64,000 nucleotides of DNA from JBKHYJ01 sp046565505 (lineage in GTDB: Bacteria > Acidobacteriota > Blastocatellia > UBA7656), in assembly GCA_046565505.1 (NCBI GenBank), contig JBKHYJ010000025.1:1-64000 (forward strand), read 5' to 3'. A program made the position numbers and the translations under genes. This document shows positions 17,474 to 25,487 of this stretch, in pieces. The first letter of the stretch is position 1, and each line of letters starts with the position of its first letter. Under the pieces are notes generated by a model, which ran no database searches, was not told the DNA's origin, and saw only the letters and a list, made by a program, of their open reading frames with translations.

Positions 17474-18829
17474 ATGACAAGCGACGCAGGAGCGAGTCCC
17501 GCCACCGAAGAGGTCAGGCCGGGTGTCGCCGCCGATGAGGCGAAAGCAAAACTGTCACCCGGCGCACGCCTGCGGGGGAATCACAACTTCAACTTATTCT
17601 GGGCCGGGCAAACGTTTGACGCGTTCGGCGACGCCGCGGCCCTGATTGTAATCCCCCTACTGGTCTTTGACGCGACTGGCTCCGTGATCCAAATGGGGCT
17701 TGTGACCGCGCTGATCGGGGTCGGCAACCTCATTTCGAGTATCATCTCAGGCATCTTCGTAGACAGCATGGACCGCCGGCGGGCGATCCTGCTCTGCGAC
17801 ATCGGGAGGACTTTCTTCTACCTCGTCCTCCCGGCTTACTGGTGGCTCGCCGGCCCGAGCATGTGGCCGATTTACGTCATCGCGCTCATCACGGCGTACC
17901 TCACGACGTTCTTCGTTATCGCATACGTCTCTGCCATACCGAATATCGTGGACCAGGACCAGATCGCGGACGCCAATGGGCGGCTGCAAGCGACCGTCGC
18001 GCTGGCCTCGGTGGCGGGCCCGATGCTGACAGGGTTTGCCTCTAAACAATTCGGCTCCAGCAAAGCCATCATAATCGTCGCGCTGTCTTACTGGATTTCC
18101 GCGTGCCTGATGTTCTTCGTCAGGCTGCGCAAGGGGTCTTCGATAAAGGACGAGCAGCCTTCCGATTCGGGCGCTTCCCGGCTCGACACTCTTCTGGTGG
18201 GCGTGCGCTTTCTGCTGCGCCACCCCGCGCTTAAGACGGTCACATTCCTGCTGGCCGCCATATCTTTCGTGACGGGCGCCACGGTCAATCTGTTTATCTA
18301 CCGGCTCAGGCATGACCTCAACCAGAGTGACAATACGGTCGGGGTGGTGTTCGGGTTGGCGAGCCTCGGCGCGGTCGCGGCGGGCGCGCTCGCGCCGCTG
18401 CTGTACCGCAAGAAGGGGTTCGGCTTCTCTTTCCTGGGGAGCTTCTTTTTCATAGGGCTCACGACCATGCTCGCGGGGTTATCACACGGCCTTACGATCA
18501 TCGCGCTGATGGCGGTCGGCTACAGTTTCGGCCTGACGATCAGGGGCGTAAGCTCGATGACCCTGCGACAGCAGGTCACGCCGAATCACTTGCTGGGTCG
18601 AGTCTCGTCGGCGTTCTGGGCCATGCTGTCTGTGCTCGGCCCTCTCGGCACGGCCGCCGCCTCGGCGCTCGCGGAGGCCGTCGGCACTCCGCTGGCCCTC
18701 ATCGTGATCGGAGCACTCTGCATGGCGATTGCCGTCGTCGGCCTGTTCACGCGGGCCAACGTACGGCAGCCGGAGTTGCTGTACCCCGCCGACGCGCTCG
18801 ATGCGACCGGCAAGCCCACCGGCCCGTAG
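17474..18829 (+). CDS. MFS exporter (EntS-like, MFS_3 type)
   Basis: 451 residues with about 12 hydrophobic helices and a 33-residue soluble N-terminus. The first helix begins at FNLFWAGQTFDAFGD, typical of the EntS/MFS_3 branch of drug and siderophore exporters. The loop between helices 2 and 3 carries SGIFVDSMDRRR, the MFS motif-A equivalent. It follows the last NRPS in the same direction with a good AGGAGAAA ribosome site, so it most likely exports the peptide product or gives self-protection. This is inferred from position. Confidence 0.85.
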   Translation: MTSDAGASPATEEVRPGVAADEAKAKLSPGARLRGNHNFNLFWAGQTFDAFGDAAALIVIPLLVFDATGSVIQMGLVTALIGVGNLISSIISGIFVDSMDRRRAILLCDIGRTFFYLVLPAYWWLAGPSMWPIYVIALITAYLTTFFVIAYVSAIPNIVDQDQIADANGRLQATVALASVAGPMLTGFASKQFGSSKAIIIVALSYWISACLMFFVRLRKGSSIKDEQPSDSGASRLDTLLVGVRFLLRHPALKTVTFLLAAISFVTGATVNLFIYRLRHDLNQSDNTVGVVFGLASLGAVAAGALAPLLYRKKGFGFSFLGSFFFIGLTTMLAGLSHGLTIIALMAVGYSFGLTIRGVSSMTLRQQVTPNHLLGRVSSAFWAMLSVLGPLGTAAASALAEAVGTPLALIVIGALCMAIAVVGLFTRANVRQPELLYPADALDATGKPTGP

Positions 18830-18938
18830 CTGATTCGTTAACTCGATACGCTGTCTGACCTTTCAGGCTTGGGCAGTATATAAAGCGCGGCAGTTTTAAA
18901 GAACTTTGCCGCTATCTTTGCGCTAAAGGAGAAACCAC

Positions 18939-19778
18939 ATGTCTAGAACAAGGTTGTATCAGGCAAGCCTGGAGAATGTTGACCTTGATAGCGAGATCAA
19001 GCGCCTGTACCATCAGGCCAATCTGAGCCCCGAAAAAGAGGCGCGAGCCCTGAAGGGCTTCGGGTTGCGGGATGGCATGTCTGTGCTGGAGGTGGCGAGC
19101 GGCCCAGGCTTTGTTACCGAGTGGCTTTCCAAGCTGGTGCCGAATGGCTCGATCACCTGCGTGGAAATCGACCCGGCTTTAATCAGTCACGCCGAGGGCT
19201 ATTTAAAAGGCAAGGCCGGCTCGCCCTACCGCATCATTGAAGGGTCCGTGATGAACCTTGATTTCCCTGATAACACGTTCGACTTCGCCTTCGTGCGCCT
19301 GCTCTACGAGCACCTGGAGGACTCCGTCGCGGCCACGAAGGAGATTATGCGCACGCTCAAACCCGGGGCCAAGCTCGTTGTCGCCGAGGGCGACAACGCT
19401 TTCAACAACATCACAGACCCGTATTTCCGGGAGGTTCAACCCATTCGCGATAAGCTGGTCCAGCTTCAGTTCGCGCAGGGCGGAAACGTCATGATAGGGC
19501 GGAGCCTTTATCGCATCCTGACAACTGCGGGGCTCGAGGACGTGGACCTTGAGGCCATTGCCTCCCACAGCGGCGACAAGGGCCTCGAATGGTTCTACCC
19601 CCAGTTCAACCCGGACCGCCTGATGCCTGCGGTGAAGGAGGGCGTCATCACTGAGGCCGAGTATGAGCTATTCCGTTCCACCGTTGAAAAGTTCCTCGCC
19701 TCGAAAGACTCATTCTATTTGAGAATCCTGCTGATGGCTTGCGGCCAGAAACCCTCACGGGCCGGCAGCGAGAGCTAA
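18939..19778 (+). CDS. SAM-dependent class I methyltransferase
   Basis: 279 residues with a Rossmann methyltransferase core. Motif I is VLEVASGPGF, the acidic loop is CVEIDP, motif post-I/II covers SVMNLDFPDNTFDFAF, and the segment LKPGAKLVVAEGDN follows. It belongs to the Methyltransf_11/25 type that methylates N, O or C of small molecules. It is the last gene before a strong hairpin (19815-19849), so it looks like the end of the NRPS transcript. The methylated atom cannot be predicted. RBS AAAGGAG precedes the start. Confidence 0.82.
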   Translation: MSRTRLYQASLENVDLDSEIKRLYHQANLSPEKEARALKGFGLRDGMSVLEVASGPGFVTEWLSKLVPNGSITCVEIDPALISHAEGYLKGKAGSPYRIIEGSVMNLDFPDNTFDFAFVRLLYEHLEDSVAATKEIMRTLKPGAKLVVAEGDNAFNNITDPYFREVQPIRDKLVQLQFAQGGNVMIGRSLYRILTTAGLEDVDLEAIASHSGDKGLEWFYPQFNPDRLMPAVKEGVITEAEYELFRSTVEKFLASKDSFYLRILLMACGQKPSRAGSES

Positions 19779-20177
19779 CACGCGCTCACATGGCCGGGCG
19801 CGGCTTGATTAATTCGGGGCGGAGGGCTTTCTTTAAGCCCTCCGCCCCGCGTGAAGCGACGACCGCCGCAAGGATGTCTGAGCGGCCTGCCGGTCGAAGG
19901 AAACAGCCGGCACTCCCTCAGCCGGGCGTGAGGTCGGAATTGACAGCGGTTTGCCGCCATACATGAACCCGCTCGCTCATTTCAACCGCAACCGCAGCGA
20001 TCAACCCTCTCATTGATTCCCTTTCCGCTTGCTAGCCTCTGAGCTTTATTTCACAATATCGCTCACGGACCTTTGACGGGACGTGATCCTGGCTTTCGCT
20101 CTTTTCTGCCGGTTGTCCCATGTCCGCCGGCATGGCGTCGTGCTGAACAGGCGGCAAGGCAAGTAGGGGGTCGAGTT
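19779..20177. other. 399-bp gap after the methyltransferase
   Basis: Holds the strong terminator-like hairpin described separately, then about 300 bp without a recognisable gene up to the ABC permease. An in-frame upstream extension of the permease from 20073 exists, but the conserved N-terminus begins at 20178. Confidence 0.5.
19815..19849 (+). terminator. Strong 15-bp hairpin closing the NRPS/methyltransferase transcript
   Basis: CGGGGCGGAGGGCTT (19815-19829) and its perfect complement (19835-19849) enclose the loop TCTTT, 36 bp after the methyltransferase stop. The stem is very GC-rich. No U-tract follows, so it may act as an mRNA-stabilising or bidirectional terminator hairpin and not a textbook intrinsic terminator. 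Confidence 0.6.
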
Positions 20178-22619
20178 ATGGAAGGTTTAAAACAAGACAT
20201 TCGCTACGCGCTCAGAAAACAACTGGGCCAGCCCGGCTTCACCGTGATGGTCGTGATAGCGCTGGCTTTAGGGATAGGGGCGAACACGGCGATTTTCAGC
20301 ATGGTTAACGCGGTGTTGCTCCGGCAATTACCCTTCCGCGAGCCGGGGCAATTGATATCAATCTCGTCCACAGGGGTGGAGGACGAAAAGAGCCCTTTCT
20401 CGATCCCGGACTTCCTGGACTATCAGAGTCAAAATGAGACCTTGCAAGACATGGTTGCCTTCGCGGAATTCGGCGTCAACCTTTCACAGGATGGCGACCC
20501 GGAGCGCATGCAAGGGGTACGAATATCCGCGAATGTTTTCAGGATGCTGGGCGTAAACGCTGCCATCGGCCGCACGCTCGTGCCCGAGGATGACAAGCAG
20601 AGCGGCGAGCGCGTAGTGGTGTTGACTCACGGGCTGTGGCAGCGCCGCTTCGGCTCCGACCCCGGCCTGGTCGGCAAAACGCTCACCTTCAACAATGATA
20701 ATTACACGGTGGTCGGGGTGATGCCGCCCGAGTTCGTATTCCCGAGGAGCCGCGCAGAGGTTGGGTTCCCTCTTGTGCCGGACGGCGACTCGCGCCGCTC
20801 GAACCGTGGGGACGCTTTCCTCAGAGTCATCGCCCGGTTGAAGCCCGGTATAACGCCCGAGAGGGCGCGCGCGGACCTTGACAGCATCGCCCGGCGTTTG
20901 CAAACTCAATACCCCGTGACCAACGCACGCGCGACCGGCGTGAGTTTGACCATGCTGCATGACGAGGTGGTCGGCAACTACCGAATGGCTTTGCTGGTCT
21001 TGTTCACGGCGGTCGGCCTGGTGCTGCTTATAGCATGCACAAACCTCGCGATACTGCTGCTCGCCCGCGCGTCCGTGCGCCGCAGGGAGATCGCCATACG
21101 CACGGCGCTCGGGGCGACCAGAGCGCGCATGATCCGGCAGCTCCTCACCGAGAGCGTACTGCTCGCGATCCTGGGCGGGCTGGCGGGCCTCGGCCTGACA
21201 AAGTTCGCGGTCATTTTCCTACTAAAATTAGTTCCCGCCGATCTACCCCGGGTGAAAGAGATCAACATCGACATTGAAGTGCTGCTGTTCACGCTGGCCC
21301 TCTCGATGCTGGCCGGCGTGTTGTTCGGGTTGGCGCCCGCGATCCAAGCCTCGAAGGTGAACCTGAACGATCAGCTTAAAGGGACGAGCCTGGGCTCCAT
21401 CGGCGGGGTCCGGCAAAACCGCACCTACAGCATACTGGTGGTCGCCGAGATAGCAATATCTCTGGTGCTTTTGATCAGCGCGGGCTTGTTCGTTAAGAGC
21501 TTCATACAAATCCAGGCGGTGAACCCGGGCTTCGACACTGAGCACCTGCTGGTCGTGCGGCTGGCGTTGCCGAAGTACAAATATTCAAAGCGAGAGGCCG
21601 TTAACAATTTCTTTGAGAGCGTTGAGCCCAGGGTTAAGAATCTGCCCGGTGTCCAGTCCGTCAGCGCAATCTCCATCCTCCCTTTATCCGGGCTGGTCGC
21701 CAGCATAGACTTCACAATCGTCGGCCGCCCCCCGGTGACGACGGCCGAGACTCCCGTCGCACAGTACCGAATGATCGCGCCTGATTATTTCCGCACGATG
21801 AACATCCCTATCCTCAGCGGACGCGAGTTCACGGGGCTCGACAGGGCGCAAACTTTACCCGTAGCCATCGTTAATCAGACTCTAGCCCGGCGATACTGGC
21901 CGGATTCGGACCCGGTCGGCTCTCATCTGAAGGTCCAAGACGGGGCGGTTGATCCCCGCGAAGTCGAGATAATAGGCGTCGTCGGCAACGTGAGGCAGAA
22001 GAGGCTGGACGATGAGCCGACGGCGGACATCTACGTACCCTTGCAGCAAGTCCCCGAGCGCACGGTAGTTTATCTGACGAATAACATGTTCCTTACGATA
22101 AGGGCTTCGGGCCCTCCGCTTGCGTTGGCCGGGGCGGTGAAGAGTGAAGTACAGTCGGTTGACAGGGACGTGCCGGCCACGAGCACGACGACTATGGAAC
22201 AATTCCTGTCGGCGTCGGTCGCCCCGAGGCGCTTTAACCTGCTTTTGGTAGGCGTCTTCGCCAGCGCGGGGCTGCTGCTGGCCGCCGCGGGCCTCTATTC
22301 AGTAATCGCGTACGCCGTTTCGCAGCGCAAGCGCGAGATCGGCATACGCATGGCGCTCGGCGCGCAGCGGCGGGACGTATTCAGGCTCGTCGTAGGGAAT
22401 GGGATACGCCTCGTCCTGGTCGGGGTGGTTGCGGGATTAATCGGGTCGTTCGCCGTGCTGCGCATAATGTCGAGCCTACTTTTCGGCGTCACCGCAAGCG
22501 ACCCTTCTATTTACATATTCGCGTCGCTTCTACTGCTTCTAATCGGATTATTAGCCAGTTTCGTCCCGGCGCGCAGCGCCACGAAAGTGAATCCGCTGAT
22601 CGCGCTGCGTTCCGAGTGA
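20178..22619 (+). CDS. ABC transporter permease, MacB/FtsX duplicated type (ADOP)
   Basis: 813 residues in the duplicated MacB-periplasmic-core plus FtsX layout. The N-terminal segment is MEGLKQDIRYALRKQLGQPG followed by VMVVIALALGIGANTAIFS, diagnostic of the acidobacterial duplicated orphan permease group. Two FtsX transmembrane blocks are visible: one near 285-430 containing RREIAIRTALGA, and a C-terminal one containing KREIGIRMALGAQRRDVFRLV, ending SATKVNPLIALRSE. No ATPase gene is adjacent, as is usual for this group. The start at 20178 was chosen for the conserved N-terminus and GGGGG ahead of it; a frame from 20073 adds 35 unconserved residues. It sits between the NRPS set and the SbnA-like gene, so a role in export or resistance is possible but unproven. 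Confidence 0.9.
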   Translation: MEGLKQDIRYALRKQLGQPGFTVMVVIALALGIGANTAIFSMVNAVLLRQLPFREPGQLISISSTGVEDEKSPFSIPDFLDYQSQNETLQDMVAFAEFGVNLSQDGDPERMQGVRISANVFRMLGVNAAIGRTLVPEDDKQSGERVVVLTHGLWQRRFGSDPGLVGKTLTFNNDNYTVVGVMPPEFVFPRSRAEVGFPLVPDGDSRRSNRGDAFLRVIARLKPGITPERARADLDSIARRLQTQYPVTNARATGVSLTMLHDEVVGNYRMALLVLFTAVGLVLLIACTNLAILLLARASVRRREIAIRTALGATRARMIRQLLTESVLLAILGGLAGLGLTKFAVIFLLKLVPADLPRVKEINIDIEVLLFTLALSMLAGVLFGLAPAIQASKVNLNDQLKGTSLGSIGGVRQNRTYSILVVAEIAISLVLLISAGLFVKSFIQIQAVNPGFDTEHLLVVRLALPKYKYSKREAVNNFFESVEPRVKNLPGVQSVSAISILPLSGLVASIDFTIVGRPPVTTAETPVAQYRMIAPDYFRTMNIPILSGREFTGLDRAQTLPVAIVNQTLARRYWPDSDPVGSHLKVQDGAVDPREVEIIGVVGNVRQKRLDDEPTADIYVPLQQVPERTVVYLTNNMFLTIRASGPPLALAGAVKSEVQSVDRDVPATSTTTMEQFLSASVAPRRFNLLLVGVFASAGLLLAAAGLYSVIAYAVSQRKREIGIRMALGAQRRDVFRLVVGNGIRLVLVGVVAGLIGSFAVLRIMSSLLFGVTASDPSIYIFASLLLLLIGLLASFVPARSATKVNPLIALRSE

Positions 22620-22897
22620 AGGGGCAAAGCAATAGCAGGCATGCGTGCCGCCCGGCAGGTGGCTGACCTCACCGGATCAAACTCTTAAAATTGTCGCCCG
22701 CGACGGCGTCTATGCCTGAAGGTGCGCGTGTTTCGGCGCGGCGATAGCCCCGCGCGTCGCCCGCGTTGCGCGGAATTGCATAAGAGCGAAGGGCCATTGA
22801 ATCAGGCCCGCATTTGTGAATATGGGCGCACGTTTAGAAGGCGCATGCCCCAGGTTTATCCTCATTCTTAATTCGCACGAGCACGGAGGGGACTGAT

Positions 22898-23899
22898 ATG
22901 TTCGGAGGCATTCTGTCCGCGATAGGCCACACGCCGCTGGTCGGGTTAACGAAGGTGATAGAGGACATCAACTTCAGGCTATTCGCCAAGCTGGAATCGC
23001 TCAACCCCGGCGGCAGCATGAAAGACCGGCCGGCCATCAGCATCATCAAACATGGGCTTGAGACGGGCGTGATAAATCCTGACACGGTGATCGTCGAGTC
23101 AAGCTCCGGGAACATGGGCGTGGGGCTGGCGCAGGCCTGTTCGTACCTCGGGCTACGATTCGTTTGCGTAGTTGACCCTAAAGTTACTTCGCAAAACCTG
23201 AGGCTGCTCAAAGCCTACGGCGTGGATATTGACATGGTGCCGGAGCCTGACCCCGTGACCGGCGAATTCCTGAAAGCGAGGCTCGACAGGGTACAGTACC
23301 TCCTGACCACCATCGAGAATAGCTTCTGGCCCAACCAGTACGCGAACCAGTACAACCCCCTCGCCCATCACCAGACGATGCAGGAAATAATGACGGACCT
23401 GGACGGAAAGCTCGACTACGTCTTCTGCGCGACCAGCACCTGCGGCACGATGAGAGGCTGCGCGGAGTACGTCCGCGAGCATAACCTGCCCACGAAGGTC
23501 ATCGCTGTTGACGCGATAGGGAGCGTGATTTTCGGCGGCCCGAGCGCCAAGAGGCTGATACCAGGTCATGGGGCAGGTGTGAGGCCATCGCTCTTCCGGC
23601 CTGACCTGGTGGAAAAGCATGTGCTGGTTTCGGACCTGGACTGCGTGGTGGGTTGCCGCCGGCTCGCCCGCAAAGAGGCCATCCTCGCTGGGGGCTCGTC
23701 CGGGGCCATAGTGTCTGCCGTCGAGCTTGTGAAAGATGAGATCGAAGAGGGCGCGACCTGTGCGCTCATACTGCCCGACAGAGGCGAACGCTACCTCGAT
23801 ACCATCTATTCAGACGAATGGGTTGAGCAACACTTCGGCGACGTGTCTCACCTGTGGCTCGACGCGAGGGAGACTCAGACATGCGCGTCGGCGACGTGA
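22898..23899 (+). CDS. sbnA: SbnA-type PLP synthase, N-(1-amino-1-carboxy-2-ethyl)glutamate (diaminopropionate precursor)
   Basis: 333 residues of the cysteine-synthase fold. Family-specific blocks are GHTPLVGL, KLESLNPGGSMKDRPA (K is the PLP lysine), VESSSGNMGVGLAQ, FWPNQYANQYNPLAHH, ATSTCGTMRGC, IAVDAIGSVIFGG, RLIPGHGAG, DLDCVVGCRRL, ILAGGSSGA and PDRGERYLDTIY. This pattern matches SbnA, which joins O-phosphoserine and glutamate; SbnB then oxidises the product to L-2,3-diaminopropionate. No SbnB-like (ornithine cyclodeaminase fold) gene lies in the window. RBS GGAGGGG fits the start. It probably belongs to the NRPS cluster as a monomer supplier, although an ABC permease intervenes. Confidence 0.88.
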   Translation: MFGGILSAIGHTPLVGLTKVIEDINFRLFAKLESLNPGGSMKDRPAISIIKHGLETGVINPDTVIVESSSGNMGVGLAQACSYLGLRFVCVVDPKVTSQNLRLLKAYGVDIDMVPEPDPVTGEFLKARLDRVQYLLTTIENSFWPNQYANQYNPLAHHQTMQEIMTDLDGKLDYVFCATSTCGTMRGCAEYVREHNLPTKVIAVDAIGSVIFGGPSAKRLIPGHGAGVRPSLFRPDLVEKHVLVSDLDCVVGCRRLARKEAILAGGSSGAIVSAVELVKDEIEEGATCALILPDRGERYLDTIYSDEWVEQHFGDVSHLWLDARETQTCASAT

Positions 23900-23958
23900 C
23901 AGAATTCAAAGCTCAATGCACAAGCCCCATGCTTAAAAATGTGAGGCCCCAGATGCCT

Positions 23959-25404
23959 TCAGAGCGTCTTCAGGTATTCCAGCAACGCCAGCTTGTCGCC
24001 GGGTGGAAGGTCCGTCCCATACCGGTGGCCCATGTTGCCATTGCCCCGTTCATTCACGTCTAGCTTCCACCCCACGCGCTCCGCCTCAACCCCGCTCGAC
24101 ACAAACCCCACATTGATCGGGTCGTAAACGTCATAACCCCTGTAGAAGGACTTCGGGCGCATCCCCTCGGGCTCCAGCAGGTCGCGCAGCGTCGGAACGG
24201 AGCCATTGTGCAAATAAGGCGCGCGCAGCCAGATGCCATCAAGGGGCGGCGACTGGTAGCCTTCCTGCTTGACCATGTTCGGGCGGTTGATGCCCATCTC
24301 TTTCACGCGGCGGTTCGCTTCGTCGGCCGCCGCCTGCGTCCAGGTGTCCATGCGCTCGCGGTCCGTCCCGATCTCCATAACAGGCATCAGTCGATTCGTC
24401 CGCGCCGCGCCCGGCTCGTGGCACTCCGCGCAATGGCGCGCGTAGATCGGCGCGCCCGCCTTCGCAAGGTTGTCGTCTACCGGGAACGGATACTTCGGGG
24501 GAGCCCACCCGCTCAAGAACTCGTCGAGTTGCTCCATGCGCCGCAGGAACCAGTCATTCGGCCGCGCGCCAAGCCCCAGAGCGGAGTCAATGAGCACGGA
24601 CCGCACGGCCGGCGTGTCGCAGCTCCAGTTGAGAAAGAGGTTATCACCCTTGCGCACCTTCAAGTTCCAAACGGACGGGAAATCCGCCTGGCCCGTGGTC
24701 TGATCGACCGGCATCGACGTCATGAAATACTTGGTGAGATTCATCGGGTCGTCGCGGCCATTGCCCCACGCGGGCATATCCGGCCGATTCATCCATGCCA
24801 GCTGACGGTCCTGCTCCAGCAGCGCCTTCCGCGTAAATGGGATGAGGATGAAGCGATAAATCTGCCGGTCGATGAACGAAAGCTCTGTGACCTGATCAAT
24901 CTCGCTTAGAATCCTGTCCGCGTTGAAGCGCGGGTCTTTGGCGGCATTGGTGAGGAACCGCAGAAGCCCCTGCACGTTGGTCGTGTGCGATGGGGCGGTG
25001 GCTACGACGTGCGGCACCTCGTCCTCCTTGCTGCGCCAGGTGCCCGTGTGGCAGATCGCACAGTTGTTAGCCACGCGCGGGAAGCCTATTACTCGCTTGG
25101 TGAATCCGACGGGCAGTTCCTTCCCTTCCTCCCACACAAGGCCGAAGGATTTGTACCCGCCTGGGCCCGGCGTGAGGTCTGGAAAGATTCGCGGCAGTAC
25201 GATCCATATCCAATAAGGGACGCCCCTGTCGGCCTCCGCGCCGATTGAGCCGTATTTGAAACGCTCCTCCTCGCTGGCGAATCGCTGCTCGGGCTCCTCG
25301 CGGAAAAACTTGTACCAGGTGAACAAACCGCCCGCCGCGCCTATGATGACTAGAATGATGAGGACGGTGAGAAGTATTCGTTTTTTTCGCGGAGTGAGAC
25401 TCAT
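23959..25404 (-). CDS. Membrane-anchored di-haem cytochrome c, RoxA/MauG-like
   Basis: 481 residues from the ATG at 25404, which has AGGAG upstream; an in-frame extension to 25464 adds 20 poor residues. A signal-anchor helix (about 10-29) is followed by a periplasmic domain with two haem motifs, CAICH (115-119) and CAECH (325-329). Near the C-terminus the phrase PYLHNGSVPTLRDLLEP is characteristic of the di-haem cytochrome c peroxidase/MauG/rubber-oxygenase RoxA superfamily. It is the last gene of a minus-strand set with two other di-haem proteins, a lipase and a small domain protein. A 124-bp block inside it is identical to the next gene. Peroxidase, dioxygenase or electron-transfer function is possible. 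Confidence 0.85.
   Translation of the reverse strand: MSLTPRKKRILLTVLIILVIIGAAGGLFTWYKFFREEPEQRFASEEERFKYGSIGAEADRGVPYWIWIVLPRIFPDLTPGPGGYKSFGLVWEEGKELPVGFTKRVIGFPRVANNCAICHTGTWRSKEDEVPHVVATAPSHTTNVQGLLRFLTNAAKDPRFNADRILSEIDQVTELSFIDRQIYRFILIPFTRKALLEQDRQLAWMNRPDMPAWGNGRDDPMNLTKYFMTSMPVDQTTGQADFPSVWNLKVRKGDNLFLNWSCDTPAVRSVLIDSALGLGARPNDWFLRRMEQLDEFLSGWAPPKYPFPVDDNLAKAGAPIYARHCAECHEPGAARTNRLMPVMEIGTDRERMDTWTQAAADEANRRVKEMGINRPNMVKQEGYQSPPLDGIWLRAPYLHNGSVPTLRDLLEPEGMRPKSFYRGYDVYDPINVGFVSSGVEAERVGWKLDVNERGNGNMGHRYGTDLPPGDKLALLEYLKTL
24117..24240. repeat. 124-bp exact direct repeat, copy A
   Basis: Identical base for base to 25658-25781. Both lie at the same place in two paralogous cytochrome genes, coding for the segment from LDGIWLRAPYLHNGS to GYDVYDP. 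Flanking sequence diverges sharply on both sides, which points to recent gene conversion. Confidence 0.9.
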
Positions 25405-25487
25405 ATTCGGCTTGCTCCTGTCTGGCCGGCCTCGGCGCACGGCCGCGCCGCACGCGGGGCACAATGGCCGGCCTAAGGTAACGGGGG

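Noticed and set aside
20073..20177. Upstream start for the ABC permease
   Set aside because: The added 35 residues are not conserved in type; the canonical ADOP N-terminus and a G-rich ribosome site are at 20178.
24208..24909. 233-codon plus-strand open frame
   Set aside because: Antisense to a di-haem cytochrome with clear CxxCH motifs.
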